NCBI RefSeq assembly: GCF_046614695.1
Contig: NZ_JBKKHQ010000012.1
Span: forward strand, 1-64,000
Direction: 5' to 3'
From: Pokkaliibacter sp046614695
GTDB taxonomy: Bacteria; Pseudomonadota; Gammaproteobacteria; Pseudomonadales; Balneatricaceae
Length of the DNA stretch: 64,000 bases
The notes under the pieces are model-generated. The model searched no databases. It was not told the DNA's origin and was given only the letters and a program-made list of their open reading frames with translations. Below are positions 61,496 through 64,000 of this stretch, piece by piece (position 1 is the first letter of the stretch; the number at the start of each line of letters is the position of its first letter). Both the position numbers and the translations under genes were made by a program.

Positions 61496-61509
61496 GAAAG
61501 GAGATAACC

Positions 61510-61842
61510 ATGGAAGCTGTTGCTAAGCTGACTGGCGCTCGCCTTTCTGCACAGAAAGCGCGCCTGGTTGCTGATTTGATCCGTGGCAAGAGCATTGATG
61601 AAGCACTGAACATTCTGGCGTTCAGCACCAAAAAAGGTGCTCATATCGTCAAGAAAGTGCTTGAATCTGCTGTTGCTAATGCTGAGCACAATGAAGGTGC
61701 TGATGTTGATGAGCTGAAAGTAGCGACCATCATGGTTGATGAGGGTCCTACCATGAAGCGCATTATGCCACGTGCTAAAGGCCGTGCTGATCGCATCATG
61801 AAGCGTACCTGTCACATCACCATCAAGGTAGCTGAGCTTTAA
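61510..61842 (+). CDS. rplV: 50S ribosomal protein L22
   Basis: 110 residues. KARLVADLIRGKSIDEALNI and the tunnel-lining hairpin VDEGPTMKRIMPRAKGRADRI are intact, with no deletion at the macrolide-resistance site. AAAGGAG lies upstream. Confidence 0.99.
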   Translation: MEAVAKLTGARLSAQKARLVADLIRGKSIDEALNILAFSTKKGAHIVKKVLESAVANAEHNEGADVDELKVATIMVDEGPTMKRIMPRAKGRADRIMKRTCHITIKVAEL

Positions 61843-61854
61843 GGAGACACCATC

Positions 61855-62535
61855 ATGGGTCAGAAAGTACATCCTACAGGCTACCGACTGGGTGTCACCA
61901 AAGATCACACTTCTGTGTGGTATGCCGGTCGTGGCGAGTATGCCAAGAAGTTGCTGAACGATCTTCAGGTTCGTAAGTTCCTGGAAGAGAAGCTGAAAGC
62001 AGCCTCTGTTAGCCGTATTGAAATTGAGCGTCCTGCTAACAACGCTCGTATCACCATTTACACTGCCCGTCCCGGTATCGTGATTGGTAAGAAAGGTGAA
62101 GATGTTGAAAAACTGCGCCAGGAAATTTCTGGCATGATGGGCGTTCCTGTCCATATCAACATCGAAGAAATTCGCAAGCCTGAGCTTGATGCCAAGCTGA
62201 CTGCGCAGTCAGTTGCTCAGCAGCTCGAGCGTCGTGTTATGTTCCGTCGCGCTATGAAGCGCGCCGTGCAGAACGCAATGCGTCTGGGTGCTAAGGGTAT
62301 CAAAATTCAGGTATCTGGTCGTTTGGGTGGTGCTGAGATCGCGCGTACTGAATGGTATCGCGAAGGTCGTGTACCTCTGCACACTTTGCGTGCCGACATC
62401 GACTACAACACTGCCGAAGCACACACCACTTATGGTGTTATCGGTGTGAAAGTGTGGATCTTCAAGGGTGAAGTTCTGGGTGGTATCGCCGAAGTGCGTG
62501 CCGAAAAGAACGCGCCTAAGAAGAAAGGCAAGTAA
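61855..62535 (+). CDS. rpsC: 30S ribosomal protein S3
   Basis: 226 residues. MGQKVHPTGYRLGVTKDHTS, the KH domain IVIGKKGEDVEKLR and the C-terminal RTEWYREGRVPLHTLRADIDY. It lines the mRNA entry channel and contributes helicase activity. It is preceded by AAGGAG. Confidence 0.99.
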   Translation: MGQKVHPTGYRLGVTKDHTSVWYAGRGEYAKKLLNDLQVRKFLEEKLKAASVSRIEIERPANNARITIYTARPGIVIGKKGEDVEKLRQEISGMMGVPVHINIEEIRKPELDAKLTAQSVAQQLERRVMFRRAMKRAVQNAMRLGAKGIKIQVSGRLGGAEIARTEWYREGRVPLHTLRADIDYNTAEAHTTYGVIGVKVWIFKGEVLGGIAEVRAEKNAPKKKGK

Positions 62536-62552
62536 GGTAGAGGATACGTCCC

Positions 62553-62966
62553 ATGCTGCAACCTAAGCGTACAAAATTCCGCAAAATGCACAAAGGCCGT
62601 AACCGCGGTTTGGCGCTGCGCGGAAACAAAGTCAGCTTCGGCGACTTTGGTTTGAAGACGACAGAGCGCGGCCGTATCACTGCTCGTCAGATTGAAGCGG
62701 CACGTCGTGCAATGACCCGTCACGTAAAACGTGGTGGTAAAATTTGGATCCGCGTATTCCCCGATAAGCCCATTACCGAGAAGCCTCTTGAGGTTCGTAT
62801 GGGTAGTGGTAAAGGTAACGTGGAATATTGGGTGGCTGAAGTTCAGCCTGGTAAGGTTCTGTTCGAGATGGAAGGTGTAGCTGAGACTCTGGCTCAGGAA
62901 GCTTTCAATCTGGCAGCAGCCAAGCTTCCAGTTGAAACCACCTTTGTTAAGCGGACGGTAATGTAA
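62553..62966 (+). CDS. rplP: 50S ribosomal protein L16
   Basis: 137 residues. MLQPKRTKFRKMHKGRNRG, RQIEAARRAMTRHVKRGGK and RMGSGKGNVEYWVAEV are typical; it is needed for A-site tRNA positioning. Its stop overlaps the rpmC start by one base (TAATG). Confidence 0.99.
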   Translation: MLQPKRTKFRKMHKGRNRGLALRGNKVSFGDFGLKTTERGRITARQIEAARRAMTRHVKRGGKIWIRVFPDKPITEKPLEVRMGSGKGNVEYWVAEVQPGKVLFEMEGVAETLAQEAFNLAAAKLPVETTFVKRTVM

Positions 62967-63157
62967 TGAAAACTGCAGAACTGCGTGATCAATCCGTAGC
63001 TGAGCTGCAGCAGGTTCTGCTGGGTCTTCTGAAAGACCAGTTCAACCTACGTATGCAGAAAGCTTCTGGGCAACTTGCTCAGACTCACTTGCTCGGCAAT
63101 GTCCGTCGTGACATCGCTCGCGTAAAGACGGTGCTGAACGAGAAGGCTGGTAACTAA
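62966..63157 (+). CDS. rpmC: 50S ribosomal protein L29
   Basis: 63 residues, the normal helical hairpin: ELRDQSVAELQQVLLGLL, FNLRMQKASGQL and RRDIARVKTVLNEK. It sits beside L23 at the tunnel exit. rpsQ begins one base after its stop. Confidence 0.98.
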   Translation: MKTAELRDQSVAELQQVLLGLLKDQFNLRMQKASGQLAQTHLLGNVRRDIARVKTVLNEKAGN

Positions 63158-63158
63158 G

Positions 63159-63416
63159 ATGGAAAAACTGAACCTCGCTGAGACCGGTCGGGTGATCAGT
63201 GACAAGATGGATAAAACCATCACTGTCCTGATTGAGCGTCGCGTTAAGCATCCGCTTTACGGTAAGTACGTAAAACGCTCCACCAAGCTGAAAGCTCATG
63301 ATGAAAATAATGAGTGCCAGATTGGTGATCTGGTCACCATCCAGGAAACTCGTCCTTATTCAAAGACGAAAACTTGGAAGCTAGTGAAGATTGAAGAGCG
63401 CGCCGTTAAGGTGTAA
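63159..63416 (+). CDS. rpsQ: 30S ribosomal protein S17
   Basis: 85 residues with an OB fold: GRVISDKMDKTITVLIER, KHPLYGKYVKRSTKLKAHDE and CQIGDLVTIQETRPYSKTK. An early 16S-binding assembly protein and the last gene of the S10 operon in E. coli; a long hairpin follows here, agreeing with an operon boundary. Confidence 0.98.
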   Translation: MEKLNLAETGRVISDKMDKTITVLIERRVKHPLYGKYVKRSTKLKAHDENNECQIGDLVTIQETRPYSKTKTWKLVKIEERAVKV

Positions 63417-63441
63417 ACTCTCGGCTCTTTTGCTCCTCTGT

Positions 63442-63475
63442 ACTTATCCCGGCAAGGTGGCTTGCCGGGATAAGT
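63442..63475 (+). terminator. Perfect 15-bp hairpin at the S10/spc operon boundary
   Basis: Arms 63442-63456 and 63461-63475 are exactly complementary around a GTGG loop; GCTGTTTTG follows, a weak T-tract. It separates rpsQ from rplN and may terminate or attenuate S10-operon transcription, or act as a processing site. Confidence 0.7.
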
Positions 63476-63501
63476 GCTGTTTTGTCTATGTGGAGTAGAC
63501 C

Positions 63502-63870
63502 ATGATTCAGACAGAAAGTATGCTGGACGTCGCTGATAACAGCGGTGCAAAGCGTGTGCAATGTATCAAAGTGCTTGGTGGCTCTCATCGCCGTTATGCC
63601 AGCATCGGCGATATTGTAAAAGTAACCGTCAAGGAAGCAATTCCGCGCGGTAAGGTGAAGAAGGGTCAGGTAATGAACGCTGTTGTTGTTCGTACCAAGA
63701 AAGGCATCCGTCGTCCGGATGGCTCCCTGATTCGTTTCGATGTGAATTCCGCTGTGCTGTTGAATAACAAGCTGGAGCCTATTGGTACCCGTATTTTTGG
63801 GCCAGTAACTCGTGAGCTGCGTGGCGACAAATTCATGAAAATCATTTCCCTGGCTCCTGAAGTGCTCTAA
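63502..63870 (+). CDS. rplN: 50S ribosomal protein L14
   Basis: 122 residues. MIQTESMLDVADNSGAKRVQ and KKGQVMNAVVVRTKKG are standard, with VLLNNKLEPIGTRIFGPVTREL near the C-terminus (in two blocks). L14 binds RsfS and helps form bridge B8. First gene of the spc operon; the 85-nt gap to rpsQ holds the long hairpin. Confidence 0.99.
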   Translation: MIQTESMLDVADNSGAKRVQCIKVLGGSHRRYASIGDIVKVTVKEAIPRGKVKKGQVMNAVVVRTKKGIRRPDGSLIRFDVNSAVLLNNKLEPIGTRIFGPVTRELRGDKFMKIISLAPEVL

Positions 63871-63905
63871 GGCACGAGAAGGTAGTAGGAAAGGATACTA
63901 GAACT

Positions 63906-64000
63906 ATGCGTAAAATCAGACGTGACGATGAAGTAATCGTTATTGCGGGCAAAGATAAGGGCAAGCGCGGTAAAGTGCAGGCTGTCCTGAAGGATGACCG
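63906..64000 (+). CDS. rplX: 50S ribosomal protein L24 (cut by the window end)
   Basis: The first 31 codons are present from ATG 63906: MRKIRRDDEVIVIAGKDKG, followed by KRGKVQAVLKDD, the KOW motif at the start of L24. It is cut only by the end of the window. Order rplN-rplX is the standard spc operon. Confidence 0.96.
   Translation, partial: MRKIRRDDEVIVIAGKDKGKRGKVQAVLKDD

Noticed and set aside
1..64000. CRISPR arrays, tRNA or rRNA genes, insertion sequences, prophage or integron parts
   Set aside because: None seen on either strand; no direct-repeat arrays, transposase or integrase-like proteins, or CCA-ended cloverleaf sequences stood out. Small RNAs without protein context could have been missed.

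Overview
The window is a chromosomal segment of a gammaproteobacterium. The gene order (fimX-like, efp/epmAB, psd, rsgA, orn, nnr, tsaE, amiB, mutL, miaA, hfq, hflXKC, yjeT, hisZ, purA, rnr, rlmB; ratA, rnfH, bamE, fur, recN, grpE, dnaK, dnaJ, dapB; rpsF, rpsR, rplI, dnaB) resembles Pseudomonas and its relatives. The mixture of these blocks, the PlcP/Agt-like lipid pair and the codon usage suggest a marine or halotolerant Oceanospirillales-type organism. That placement is inference; no rRNA gene is present to confirm it.

Layout. 1-9.4 kb: a degenerate GGDEF/EAL protein of FimX type, the complete EF-P beta-lysylation set (epmB, efp, epmA), and a tightly coupled minus-strand operon rsgA-HDOD-rhdA-psd. 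9.5-20.4 kb: the orn-nnr-tsaE-amiB-mutL-miaA-hfq-hflX-hflK-hflC series. 20.6-26.8 kb: yjeT-hisZ-purA-rnr-rlmB. 26.9-36.8 kb: a sodium-coupled transporter, ratA-rnfH, bamE/fur, recN under a LexA-type box, and the heat-shock set grpE-dnaK-dnaJ followed by dapB. 37-40 kb: rpsF-rpsR-(395-nt structured gap)-rplI-dnaB. 40.2-44 kb: a 2OG-Fe(II) oxygenase convergent with and overlapping an Agt-like glycosyltransferase, which is coupled to a PlcP-like metallophosphoesterase, then bioA. 44.2-46.7 kb: a bufferin/gig-type RiPP operon. 46.8-49.9 kb: a minus-strand operon comF-traB/gumN-nlpD-like-trmO. 50-54.5 kb: bioB-F-H-C-D. 54.5-58.1 kb: a miniature flagellar-rod-like protein with a SprA-type metalloprotease, an esterase, cytochrome b561 and a TetR regulator. 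58.4 kb to the end: the S10 ribosomal operon and the start of the spc operon.

How the genes work together. Translation and its quality control dominate (EF-P modification, RsgA, TsaE, MiaA, TrmO, Hfq, HflX, RNase R, RlmB, ribosomal proteins), with chaperones, envelope maintenance (AmiB, BamE, NlpD-like, Psd) and complete late biotin synthesis from BioC/BioH to BioB. Two operator-like palindromes with the same N15 spacing lie at bioA and bioB and probably place both under BirA. The most distinctive accessory system is the four-gene RiPP operon: a DUF2282 precursor with four Cys, an MNIO enzyme (DUF692), a DUF2063 partner and a DoxX membrane protein. A second is the PlcP/Agt-like pair, whose Shine-Dalgarno lies inside a perfect 11-bp hairpin. 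I saw no tRNA, rRNA, CRISPR array, insertion sequence or prophage.
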